From assembly GCA_000499405.2 (NCBI GenBank), contig HG738141.1:342032-406031 (forward strand): a stretch of 64,000 nt of DNA, read 5' to 3'. Position numbers and translations under genes: made by a program. Numbering within the stretch: position 1 is the first letter of the stretch; each line of letters begins with the position of its first letter. The notes beneath the pieces were generated by a model. It made no database searches and was not told the origin of the DNA. It saw only the letters and a program-made list of their open reading frames with translations. This document shows positions 1-11,654 of this stretch, one piece after another. This DNA comes from Onchocerca volvulus (Eukaryota > Nematoda > Chromadorea > Rhabditida > Onchocercidae).

Positions 1-1846
1 TACGGTACACGGTGAGTCGATGAATGTCAAAAATGCAACCGATAATTTGGACTTCTTTTTTATAGAAAAGAAGTTATTTATGGATTATAAGTATTAGGAA
101 TTGATGAAATTTTTTAAAATTTGAAAAATGTCGCTCATCGAATACCAATTGGAGCAAATAAATGAACAAATGAATGAATCATTTCAGATAAAAAGCAAAA
201 ATGAAATTTTCATTTTGAAAATGAAAAATGAAAAATGAATTTTTTTTTTTTTTTTCGAAATAAAATTATTTACTGCAGTGAATCTTAGTACAACTTACAA
301 CATGTTAGAATAGCTTAAAAAAGTTTGTTTACTCCATGTCATCACAGCACAACATAATTTGCAATATGTTAATTATAATGTAAGGTTCATAAAAATTTTT
401 GTTATGCTACGATATTTCCATAATACAAAGATTTTTTGTTTCATCATATCCATATTCTTAAAAATTTTTCGATTTTTTCGACAAAATTGTTTTTGAAAAA
501 AAAAATGAAATAAAAATAAATTTAAGAAAATAAATTTTAACTGCATGAAATTGCTGAAATGGAAATGATAGAAAAAAGTATTTGATAAAAATTATGTTGG
601 TAATGTGATGGTAGTATTTTTTTTTTTTATTTTTTTATTGTTAGTTCTATTTATTATTTATTTTTTAAAAATTTTATTTATTTTTAACTGATTAATTTAT
701 TTTTTGATGAAAATTGAATGATGAATTCAATTTCTTTGTTTATTTTCCTTTTCATTGATTTTCTTTGTTTACTATCCATTTTATGCTCTTCTAATTTATG
801 TATAGCTTTTTTATGGCGTTGTTAGGTTGAATGATGATAAAACTTAAATAAATCCATCAAATCACACTTTTTTTTTTGCCTAATCATCAATCATATAATT
901 AAGCATTAAGCATATAATAGAATTATTGTTTGTTAATATTTTTTAGAAAATTACTGATTAGAAAAACCGAACATTGATAATCTTTCTTTTAACTAATTTC
1001 CAAATTTTTGAAAATAATGAAAAAATGAAAATTATTAACTAATAATGACTTAAATGATTTTATTGCTTGATATTTTAAACTTCGATTGGTCGGAATTAGA
1101 AAACTGATTAGTTCCGTTTTCTTCTCTTAATTTAGATTAGTTATTATTCATTTCAACCAATAAATTTCGCAGTTTATAATAGAAAATTTGCGGATTTTGG
1201 CTGAAAGAAAAGAGTGCTGTTAATGACAAGCTGTTTCTTGAAATTATCAAATTATGCATTCTAGCTAGTTTAGTTTATTTTGCCAATCGCTAATTTAGTT
1301 ATTGGCAACTTCTTTTATATTTACCAATCAAATTTGCATTCATCAAACAAACATTTATCAGCCTAGTGTACCAGCCTAGACGTATCAGTCTAGTAACTTA
1401 ACATAGATTGTTATAGTCTATTTTTGCTATCTAGTTTGTTTTACCAACCTAGTTTGTATAAAGTTTAGCTTCTTGCAGATAACTGCACATTTGAAAAATT
1501 ACTTTATATCAGTATATTAGTACTGCAAATATACAATAAAATTCATTAGTTCATGAGCAAATTAATTAATCAACAAGTACTAAACAACAATAGAAAAAAA
1601 TTTGCGAAATAAAAAAGTTTGAAAGAAGTTTTTTTTTTTTTTTTTTTTTTTCAATCAAGATAATGTTTATTATAAATTTCGCAAATATGCTTGAAGATAT
1701 TCTAAGAATTAATAAAATTTATTTCTCTAATTTGAATAAACATTAATTTAATCAAACTCGATAAACTGATATTCATTAATGTCCTGTTAATTTCAATACT
1801 ATTCCAATTATTTAATTACTAAAGCAGCAGTAATTTGAAAGCCGGA

Positions 1847-1877
<31 letters not shown>

Positions 1878-2405
1878 GATTATAAATTAACTTTGCCATG
1901 CGTTTTTAATCTAAAATTCTAGGATTTAAATTCATTAAAAAATTTTTGAAATAATTTCTAAGTTTGTTTGGACAAAAATTTGCATGCATACAAGAATGAT
2001 TACTTAAAATTAATTCGCCATCATTATCTTATCTGCAATATATCCGGTTGTTTCCATTGTGTGTGTGACAATATCCCATAACTATTGCGTAGAAATTTTT
2101 ATTTTTATTTTCTCTTTAAAACTTTTTTCGAAATTTTCGAAATTCTGTTTTTAACAAATATTTCCAAATAACTGTTCATAAAATTGTTGTTTATTATTTA
2201 CGAATAACTGTTGCTTACAAGAAAAATTATAAAATTCCCCAACAAAATATTTTCATCGATATTTCTTCTGAAATTTTACAAATTTTCAAAGGAAACTTTT
2301 CTTCTCATTTCAATCTGCTGAAGAAATCTGCTGTAAACTTTTTTTTCCAGAAAATTTCAGATCTTTTCATCTGATTAACAACAGCGATCCCTTAGAATCG
2401 GAAAA
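1..2405. other. AT-rich upstream region of the PDZ gene
   Basis: I see no gene here. The stretch holds long T and A runs (T run about 1630-1651, A run about 1850-1877), an AAAATG-rich patch near 200-240, and degenerate CCTAGT-like repeats at about 1255-1480. The perfect 8-bp inverted repeat TTGCCAAT/ATTGGCAA lies at 1280-1287 and 1301-1308. A donor-like GTGAGT sits at 11-16, so the first bases could be the end of an exon of a gene outside the window, but this cannot be tested here. Acceptor-like CAG sites at about 2350 and 2360 lie 45-55 bases before the start codon of the first gene and are candidate trans-splice sites. Confidence 0.6.
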
Positions 2406-5400
2406 ATGAAACGATTTAATTCGACAAATCTCGGAGACGAACGACGGAAATCAAAGATTGGAAGTCAATTGCCGGAAGAATTTTATGATTATCTTGATCA
2501 ACGAGGTTAGAATTTAATCTCGTTATATTTTAAATAAATAGAATATATTACGTAAAAATGAAATTTAAATTTGTAATTAAAATCAATTAAAAACATTTCC
2601 AGCAAAAATTTAACTTGAAATCAACTTATATTTACACAGTATTTCCTAAATCTTTGATTTAAATATCAGAAAGAATTTGAATTATTTATGATAAAGATTA
2701 AAAATAATTGAATCCAGAAATTTGTTTTATTTTCAACGAGAAATATTAGATGATCTATTTGTTCTTCTAAATAATGTTATTTATTTATCGAATCTATTAA
2801 TTCGAATTACCACAATTCCGACCACTCCCTAAATGCATCATCCCCGTCTACCGGAAGATCCGACCCCGCTCCCCGAGAAATTTGACCTATGACATTTGGG
2901 ATATAACGCTATACCCGAAGTGACTGTAATGCAATTTACAACAGTTTGGGAGAGATTCAGAGATTAGTGAAAAATTTAAGATAGTGTTGCGTTGTATATT
3001 GATGGTAATGAAAGAGTTAGGAGATTGGAGAGATTTAGACTGAAAAATAACATTTTTAACGTAGAATTACTAGGAAGTGTGAGAAAGTCCATCAAAAAAT
3101 AAAGTCTTTTCATCGGAGCAGAAATTTAGGGTAAGAGAAAGATCGCAATTAATGAAGAAAAACTAGAAATAGGTGACAGTTTACGATATATAATAGGATG
3201 AGAATATGGAAAAATAGTAAAATAGCCGTAAATATATGTTGCAGCAGAGATTAAGAGGTTGATGTTGTAAGAAAAAAATTTTCTTTTTTCACGAATAATT
3301 TTTCCGGAAACACGTAAGAGTGTACAGATCATGAGAATATAGAGAAGGAAAGAAAGTCGAGGAGAAAGGGAAAAGAATCAGAGGAGAGGTAAGATGTTGA
3401 TTGATTGGATGTTTACGAATTTATTGGATGAGTGAATAAAATGGGGTTTTTATTGTATTAGCAATTATGCGCATACCAAAATGCTTTTATTGTTGTTTCC
3501 ACAATGCCTTATTGTACTGAATTATATTAATTAAATAACAAAATTAACGAATGATAATCAAAATTTTTGATTAATTTGTAAAATTTAACAATATCAACTT
3601 TTTGTCAGATTCGACACGTAATACGGATCGTTTCTTCAAACGTTTCGGTAAACGATTGTTAACACGTTTTCGCGGTGCTTTTAAACAACCATTAAGACGT
3701 AATCGATCAAATATTACAATAATGGATTCAGAGATTGAATCGAATTTCTCACCGATTGTAACTCCTAGACGTTCATTTTCATTGCTTAATCAACGAATAT
3801 CATCATCGAATAAGGTATGAAATATTTTTGAATTTTTCTTTTCCCAACAAACTTATGCTAATTATTTACCTCATTAAATGATTATTGATATTAGTTGATT
3901 AAATGGAATAATTTGAATTCTTGGTTAAATAACCCGTATGATTCTCAGCCAGTTCTTCTTAGTTGCATATGTTTAAAATCTAATATCAACTTTGAGAAAT
4001 ATCAATAAGAACAAAGAAGGAGTAGAATAGCTCATCGGAAGATTATAATTGGTGCAATTCGATTATGTTAATATTCGAATCTCGTCATAATGTAATAGAT
4101 AAACTTGTTTAAACGTATGCAACTAAATTTTCTTACTTACCGAGTTTTCCAACTTACTACTGACCATCGAGCGCGGTGACTAGTTGGAAAATCTGTCCGA
4201 TGTTTATGATTACTGTAATCTTAGATTAATTCTCTCAACTAATTTTACCTCACAGTGATCGAGAAGAAGGAAATTCCCGGGTAGTTAACTTTTCTCGAAG
4301 GATTGTTTATATTACAGTTTCATTTCAACTGCAATATATATTGTAGATGATTGTATGTTGAAGCCTAGGTATTGAAGGATTAAAGTCAAGATAGCGAACA
4401 GTTGTCTTTCTCATCCACTCATCCGCATAATTACGCGTAATTTTTTAAAACTTTATAAATTTAAATGATATTTCCATAATTGAGTAACATTTTCTTAAGA
4501 ACAATCCGCAGGAAGAAAATTCTTGCATGGAAGAGTTGAAATTTCCGAGATATTCAAGAATTAAACAGCTATCAGTTGTCTTTCTTATGTACTCATCCGC
4601 ATAATTACGCGTAATTTTTTAGAACTTTCCAAATTTGAATGATGTTTCCATAATTGAATATGCACTTTTCTTTTTTTTAAAGAACAATCCGGACGGAGAA
4701 AATTCTTGCATGGAAGAGTCAAAATTGACTAATGGGACGCTTTTGGAGGAAGTAAGTTTTTAATGTTTGTAGATTGCATCTTTTTGGGCGCTGATATGTT
4801 GGGCACTGAAAATGATTGGAAAGAGTAATAAAACCAGATAAAAAAATAGAATGAAAAATAAGATTGTTTATTTGCCTTTGATAGTAATGCGTTCATTTTA
4901 ATTGTAATGTTTTAGTATGATGCAAATGGTGGTGATATATCCTTGTACGGTAAAGAAACAGCAGTAATAAGATTAGTAAAACAAAATGGTGGTATGTTGG
5001 ACTTTCAAATTTCTTGAATTTAATTTTATTTTTGCTGAAAACTGAATATATTTTTATAATTTCTATTTCTATTGATATTATTTGTAGCGAACTTCGTTTT
5101 TTAGTCGTCATTAACTTGTGAAAATTATGAATTGTAATGTGAATTATAATTCATTCGGAAGGGATCTAAATTTAGAATATTCTATTCCACGTAGTGCCTC
5201 AGTATACTTATTTGTTATGTATATCAGAACAGTATAAAATTTATTCTCAGTTTTGTAAAAACAACTTCGGTATTTTAAAAAAGCTAGCACTATTAAAGCG
5301 GAATTTATCGTAAAAAAGATAGCAAAATTCCTTTTTTTCCAATTTAGAAATTTAGAATTCGGTTTCAATATTGTTGGTGGTAGTGATCAAGAATACATCC

Positions 5401-6461
5401 CAGGTGATCCTGGCATATTCATTTCAATGATCCGAAAGCGTGGTCCAGCTTCCCAAGATAAAAGACTAAAGATTGGTGATCGCATCATTTCGGTAATTTT
5501 TAAAAAGTTGAAAAACTGGAAAAAATTCCTCTTCAGTTTCCTTGATTTTGAGCTTAGAGTATGAGCTTTGCAGGTGAACGGTGTATTACTTGCTGGTAAA
5601 ACACATGCTGATGCTGTACAGCTATTGCATAATACAAAAAGCAGTGCAGTGCTCATAATCGAACAAAATGCTGAATCACGAGTTTTGAATGTAAAGTTTT
5701 TTTTAGTCGAATGATTTCTTAAGTTACAAATTTTAATCTTGATTTATTTTAAACTTGAACTGTGTGATTTCCATCGTATTTCTTCTCTTGTCGAGTAAGT
5801 TATTCGATTCTAATGCGCCAAGATAAGAGGTTTGCGATAGAATCTGCTAATAATGTAATACATATATATTGAAATGTTAGTTTGACAACATCTGATGTGA
5901 ATTATCTTTTTTTTTTATCAAACGTAGCATGTCGAGAATATTAGCAATTAATTATTGTTTCAGAAATAATTTTCAAACCTATCATCGTCAATTCATTTAT
6001 CAATATTATATTTTTAATTATTTCATCAAAGTTTTTATGACATGAAAGGTAGTCTTTGAACTCTACGAGAGACCAGTTTTATTAATGGGTTGACATTACT
6101 AAAAAAAAATATTTTTGACGATCATTTCTTTTTTAACTTCATTTCACTTTTGATAAGTTTTAATCGATATTCTGACGGTATTCTTTCAAGTTATTTTTGC
6201 TTGCCGTTTCATTCTGTTAGAATGTCAAATAATTTTTTTTTTTTTTATTTCTTTTTTTTCATATCCAGCTTTTTAAAATTCTAATATATATGCAAACGTG
6301 CAGCGAATTAATTTTAACTAATTTAATGTTAGCTAAAATCAATTCGCTGTTCTAAGGCTGGATATTTGAAGTTTTTTTTTTGCATCTCTTCTTTAAAAAC
6401 CTTATTTGACAATTCATTAATGTGAAATTTAAACTTAGGATCAGAATACTAAGAGTCTTTA

Positions 6462-6527
<66 letters not shown>

Positions 6528-9500
6528 TCCAGATAGATTGTTTATACTTTGCGGCTTAATTATCGGAATCAGTTTTGAACTTTTTCTACTTGTAAATCGA
6601 AGTATTGTTTGAAGTTAATTATACTTTCCGTAGTAATTTTCAGTTTTTTGTTTTAGACTAGAAGATTAAGTTAAATTTAGAAATGCAATTAATTAATGTG
6701 AATTTCATTTCCCTAACTTGCTTGAAATAAATTTATTTTGATAGACTGCTCGGTTTTTCGGTTATTTAGTGTATGTAGAGCATTTTCAACAATTTAATAA
6801 AGTAATGGGTTTTAGAATATTATTGAATAGTATATGCAACATTATATCCTATCTTTTTGATACATATTAAAGTTTATTGCATTGACATAGAGGGATGGAA
6901 AAAGGGAAAAAATTGAAATGAAGTCATATATCAGTCTAACAAAGATATTAAATATTTTTCGATTGATTTGATGTAGAAGTCTCTTTTTTTTTTAAATCTC
7001 ATAACAACTGTTTCTAATTGGGATGGTAAACAAGAGAAATCCTGCAAACAAATTCATTTCAAATAATAAGGAGAGAATGTTGAGAATTAACTTTGGTCAT
7101 TTAATTATCACAGAATCATCTACTTCTTTTACCTAAAGCTTTAGAATCGTTAATTTTTTCTGTATTTCTGAAATGGAAGTATTATTTAAACTTTTCTTCC
7201 TAAGCGATAATGTCAAGGGATTTGGTAATTGCAAAATTTTAGCTTGCATATGTTTTGTTTTGCATTTCATTTTTTTTTTTTTTTTAAGTTTATTTTGCGT
7301 GATCAATCAATCATCAGCTGTCACAAGGAGTTTAGCGATAGGTGTTATTGTTAGTTGTTTGTCTTAAAAATTCATATGATTGACTTTCCTATAACTCAGT
7401 ATCAGATTTCAGAGAGTTAGTTCATAAGAATAACTTTTCGATATTTTTGAAGTTTTTAGAAGCCCAGTGTAGCCTATTTTTTTCCTTATCATTTTCATTT
7501 GGCCATAGGTATATGCTTCTTTATTAATCACTAAATTTGATTGCTTTATGACGCAATTATTGAATTTGCCAGAAGTTCTGACTACATTTGGAGACAAGTG
7601 ATAATAACTCTCAGGTATCTCAACTTTCTTCAAGTTTCAATGCGAAGGATATTTTTAATGTTAGCAGATAAATATTAGGTTACTAAAAAGAGAAGCTGAA
7701 ATCAACTCCAATCTAGCAATACATGCTTTTTTTTTTTTTTTTTTTTTACTTTTTCCTTATTTTTATCTTACTTTTTTTGTAATTGTACAAAGCATGCGAT
7801 TTTTATAAAAGAAATTGTCGATTCTGACATTGTATTTCTTCTAACGGAAAACTATCATTTAGAGAAAGGAATTCCTATAAATTATATTTACTTTTATTTT
7901 AATATGAAAAATATAATTGGCCTGAAAATCATTTCATTTTAAGATATTTCATTCTGTCTCCCTGAATTTTAATTTATACGGTGTTTATATTTACTGTAAA
8001 GCTGCTAGGGTTTCATTTCATTTATATCTTATCCCAGTATATTTCACATTTTATACTTGTTTGATTTTTGATTTGTTTTGTTCTCATCCTTCTTATTTGA
8101 TTTCTGGTTAATGAATTCAATTTTTCATATTTCGTTTCTTCTTCATCTGACCTATCACTCCTAATTCATTTAAATTTTTTTCCTAATGACTGATTTCATT
8201 TTCATCCAGCAGAAATTAATTTAGCATTAATTTTAACGATTGATCATGTTCTATTCTAAATTTGTTGATTTCTATTTCCAATTTGAAAAAAAATATAAGT
8301 CAAGGTTACCTGTTACTTTATTCATCGAAGCATTGTGTTTCGAATTTTAACTGATTTACTAAAAGACATAAGGAATTTTGAATGACGAAAAAGCTACAAA
8401 TTGTCAAATTTTTTTAATGTTCTTCGCTTCAGAAACCAACAGAACTTTCGGGTATCTTAAGTTCAGACGAAAGTGTGTCACAATCGAAAACTGAACAGGG
8501 GAGTTTGTCTCCCGATCAACTTGCAAGTATGTCGTCAAAGTCTACGAATTCATACGTGTCGGAAATCATGCCAGAATCAATTGAAGTTGCGAAGAAACAA
8601 AATATATTAACATCAACTAATGAAGGTAATGAATGACTTCAAATTTGATATTAAAAATTTGAATCGAAATTAAACTCCTTTTTTTCTCTGAACTATAGTG
8701 CTTTTTGTGAGTCTTAGTTTTTACTGCTGAGTACCGAAATCTATTTCATTTACATCCCCTCATTTTCTTTCATGTTTTGATTTCAAATGAAAGATTATTT
8801 GATTGATGTTCTGATTTTCAGTGGCATCTAATTTAGCCAATAATGATTATACGGGTGGCAAACACATGATGACAGACGAAGCAGAAAATCGAAATAAAAT
8901 AAATTCGACGGAAGATGTACGAAAGTCAAAAGTATCAGTTACAACGGCATTGCCATTTTTGCGTTAGTTCTTATTTGAGTTATTTCTAAATTCTAAAATA
9001 TTTCAGATCTTACAGAACTTTATTTGTTTCTCATCTTTAAGTTTGTTCAAATTTGAACTTTAATTCTAGGTATGTCATCCATCCAGTTTTTCTCATTTTA
9101 ATTTTTTGTATAAATGGTTCCATTTTTTTTTCCTTTTTAAAGTAGTCACAGATTAGATTAATGCTTTATTTTTAAAATCTGTTCACCATGCTATTGTCAT
9201 ATCTCTTTTTATACAAAAAAAAAAAAGAAAAAAAAGAATTTATTCTCTGGAAGGAACAGAATAGCATAAAACAGAATAAGTTAGCTAAGAGTAGCTAAGA
9301 ATCGAATTAAAATATTCAAAATGGTTGCTCACTTCTGAATTCATCATTTTTCTAAATTTCTCTTTCCCATATTGTTTGCTTTCGATACTGTTTGCCTTTT
9401 TCTTTTTTTTTTTTTTTTTTTTTTTTTTGGTTTTCGGAATAATGAAAATCATTGAAGCAAAAGTTCTTAAATTTGGTAATTCGATTTTTAAATTCGTATT

Positions 9501-10350
9501 TCAAATTTTTTTTTTCGTTTTCAGCAGTAGATGAGGAAACAGCAAAGACGATCGAGGAAAGAAGTGAAGGAGTCGTTTCAATGAATAATTATGATAATCT
9601 TGGTAATGATGATTATAATTATGAAGAAAGATGAACATATCATAACATCAATTTCTGTTTTTCTTTTTTTTTTTTTCATTTCCCGATTTTTCTTGTTTTC
9701 CTGACTGTTTGCTTTTTTTTTTTCAATTTTCCGAATGGGAAAAATCATTAAAACATAATTTTAAAATTTTGTAATTCGATTTTGAATTCGTGTTTATTTT
9801 TATTTCTTTTTCATTTCCAGCATTAAATGTGGAAACAGCAAAGATGGTCAACGAAAGAAGTGAGGAAGCCGTTTTAATGAATAATGATGATAATCGTGGT
9901 AATAATGATTATGATTATGAAGAAGATGAACATACATTAACATCAATTTCTCTTTTAGATGACATTCCTGTCACACCCAAAAAACCATGTAGATTGTTAG
10001 ATCCATCGAAGTAAGTGTTATTTTTAATTATTTTTCAAGAAAAAATTTTGCTTTTTGCCTGCAATTTTGAAAGACTATATTTTATATTTTTAAGAAAAAA
10101 ATGAACGAGCGAATTTAAAAATCGTTTATTTGAAATTTTAAAATTATATATGCAAAGAAATAACTTTGTTTTAACTTACGTTTCTTGATCTTAAAGATAT
10201 GTTTCTATTGTTTTTGCAATTTTAATTTTAAACCTCAATTTCAGTCCGTCTATATTCGTCGAAGTTATGGCTGTTTCGGCTGGTATTACAGCACTGGGAG
10301 TTGGCATATACTTAATATATCGATTTATTAAGCATCGATCTTCCTCTTGA
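2406..10350 (+). CDS. SYNJ2BP/OMP25-like PDZ protein with C-terminal membrane anchor
   Basis: Exons 2406-2505, 3609-3814, 4683-4751, 4916-4991, 5356-5492, 5574-5690, 8433-8625, 8822-8962, 9821-10010 and 10245-10350 join in phase to 444 residues. One PDZ domain lies at about residues 140-235, with carboxylate-binding loop EFGFNIVGG (151-159) followed by GSDQEY and GDRIISVNG, close to SYNJ2BP. The last exon encodes a hydrophobic helix (about 414-436) followed by a short basic tail (KHRSSS), a tail-anchor layout typical of the mitochondrial outer-membrane protein SYNJ2BP/OMP25. Known family members are about 145 residues. This one adds a basic Arg/Lys-rich N-terminal region (exon 2) and a long acidic Ser/Asn-rich linker. 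The donor at 8963 is GTTAGT; reading through it stops at once (TAG 8965-8967) and would drop the anchor. By homology the role is tethering partners with C-terminal PDZ ligands to mitochondria. Family call good, orthology inferred. Confidence 0.85.
2506..3608 (+). other. Intron 1 of the PDZ gene, with a less AT-rich island
   Basis: No coding exon is supported. Bases about 2815-2945 are much less AT-rich than their surroundings (CCGGAAG, CCCCGCTCCCC, an imperfect GGGATATA/TATACCC hairpin near 2898-2917). This is followed to about 3420 by purine-rich sequence (AGAGAAAG-type). It may be an old inserted element or a regulatory island. Nothing recognisable is encoded. Confidence 0.35.
4145..4191. 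repeat. Inverted repeat (hairpin) in intron 2
   Basis: A perfect 10-bp arm TTTTCCAACT (4145-4154) pairs with AGTTGGAAAA (4182-4191) around a 27-base loop that is unusually GC-rich for this locus (CATCGAGCGCGG). Confidence 0.6.
4367..4735 (+). repeat. Tandem duplication spanning exon 3 of the PDZ gene and its 3' splice site
   Basis: Two imperfect copies of about 183 bp lie side by side (about 4367-4549 and 4550-4735). Each carries the same intron block (TCATCCGCATAATTACGCG, then CCATAATTGA) and the same exon start (AACAATCCG, then GAAAATTCTTGCATGGAAGAG). The gene model uses copy 2 (exon 4683-4751, donor GTAAGT). Copy 1 has an acceptor before 4500 and an open frame into copy 2, but no good 5' splice site, so it looks like a decoy or relic exon. 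Confidence 0.85.
6261..6365. repeat. MITE-like foldback element
   Basis: Outer arms ATATCCAGC (6261-6269) and GCTGGATAT (6357-6365) are perfect reverse complements. Inside, 19-base arms at 6301-6319 (starting CAGCGAATTAATTT) and 6331-6349 (ending CAATTCGCTG) pair at 17 of 19 positions around an 11-base loop. The nested structure is like a small non-autonomous DNA element. Family unknown. Confidence 0.5.
6466..6525. repeat. Poly(T) tract, 60 bases
   Basis: An uninterrupted run of 60 T in intron 6 of the PDZ gene. The assembled length of such runs is unreliable. Confidence 0.9.
9375..9965 (+). repeat. Tandem duplication spanning exon 9 of the PDZ gene; first copy frameshifted
   Basis: Two diverged copies about 296 bp apart include the upstream intron (CTGTTTGC, then AAAATCATT, then TAATTCGATTTT) and the exon. 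Copy 1 exon begins at 9525, copy 2 at 9821, both in the same splice phase. The peptides are clearly related (ETAK..., ERSE..., MNN.DN.GN.DY.YEE). Copy 1 carries one extra A (GAAGAAAGATGA instead of GAAGAAGATGA), giving a stop at 9632-9634 before the linker and membrane anchor. Confidence 0.9.
9525..9634 (+). pseudogene. Relic or alternative terminal exon (copy 1 of exon 9)
   Basis: It follows a good TTTTCAG acceptor and could be joined in frame to exon 8, adding about 37 residues (DEETAK to NYEER) and then a stop. No 5' splice site follows, so it can only be a last exon. If used, it would make a form without the membrane helix. No poly(A) signal is evident close by, so it may simply be dead. 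Confidence 0.5.
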
Positions 10351-11654
10351 TGTATATTTTTATATTTCTCAATTAACATTAATAGAATATGCCTGAAATT
10401 CGATATTTACTAACAGAATATGCCTACTTTTTTCGATATAAAGCAATTTTTGAAAATGAATTATACCAATGTATACAAAAATTACTCATTTCAAGATAAA
10501 ATGAATTGTTTAAAAGAGAGATCGATATTTATTAATATCGATCGTAATAATAAATGATAAATTATGGTTTTGATATAATAATTTAAATCAAAAAGTCTAT
10601 AAATTCTATTTTCAACGGCTGAAGTAAAAGAAATAATCGTAAATATCGATTGGAAAAATTCTAATGCTTAATTTGATGATACAAAATTGTATACATTTTT
10701 GATGTTTATGTTCTAATTTCTCAATTATTTGGATTCGTATTCGGGTTTTTTATTGTTTTTTTTTCTTTGTTTGTTTTTGTTTTTTCTTTTTTTCACTCAT
10801 GTTTGGAACAGTATTTTCTATGAGTTTCGCGATCTACTTTGAAATTTAGATTTAAATGCAATAATGTAATCGCTTTTTAAATGATCGTATGGTTTTCAGT
10901 TGACTTTTGTCATTCTTCAGCTTTTTTATGGTATATATTTGAGTTTCACCAATATCAATTGAAAACCAATCAATTTCTCATCAATCGATTGTATGATTTT
11001 TTTTTTTTTGTTGTTAATTCTGTAATTGTATGATTTTACTAAAAGTTTTGCAAGAATTTTCATAAGATTTCTATGAATGGATGAAGATTTTGCATTGTAT
11101 TTTTATATTTGTATGAAATATTTTGGAAATTCAAAAGTTTTTTTTGGTGGTTATTTGAATGTGTTGTCATTCTTTTATTGGTGTTGAATAAATTGCAATT
11201 ATTTAAATGAATATTTATTTTCGTAAAGAAATTCGTTAAATTTAGTCCAACAGGTCCACATTCTTCTATTTCTCACCATAAATTATTACACAGAGATTTA
11301 TTCTATCAAAATTATTTAATTTTTTTCAATTTTTGATCACAGGAAAAATAATTTTTTGAATAATCAATGAGATATATGCCATCCTTTAAGTTTCTATTGA
11401 TTGATATTGGATTATTAGACACCATGGAAGTGTTATCAAAAAATTTCCCCCAATCTTTCGAAGATATATAATGCTTCAAACTAAATTTTTTTCTTTCTAG
11501 ATCTTTGGAATTATATTTATCTTTTAAATTTTTCGAAACATTGATAAGATGCTGATAAAATCAATACGTTTTGTAGTATTTTGATCAGAAGACATTTATT
11601 TTTTCAGAAACAGATCAACTAATCGGAATCCATATGCGATGAAAGTTAGTGTTA
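10351..11654 (+). other. 3' UTR and intercistronic region between the PDZ gene and TRNT1
   Basis: No coding sequence is seen. A poly(A) signal AATAAA lies at 11188-11193. A TTTTTTCAG acceptor ends at 11606, 48 bases before the TRNT1 start, with an in-frame stop (TGA 11640-11642) between them. This suits a trans-spliced leader. The spacing between the likely 3' end and that acceptor is about 400 bases. Confidence 0.5.
11188..11193 (+). terminator. Candidate poly(A) signal of the PDZ gene
   Basis: AATAAA in the 3' flank, about 840 bases after the stop. Closer AATAAA matches near 10550 are also possible, so the real 3' end is uncertain. Confidence 0.35.

Larger units (their letters stand above)
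5691..8432 (+). other. Intron 6 of the PDZ gene (2.7 kb)
   Basis: No exon is supported. It contains a 60-base T run (6466-6525), a foldback element (6261-6365), further T runs near 7730-7748, and otherwise plain AT-rich sequence. Confidence 0.6.

Noticed and set aside
8822..8967. PDZ-gene exon 8 as a natural end (stop at 8965)
   Set aside because: The GTTAGT donor and phase-matched exon at 9821 lead to a convincing tail anchor, so the stop is most likely intronic; a retained-intron form remains possible.
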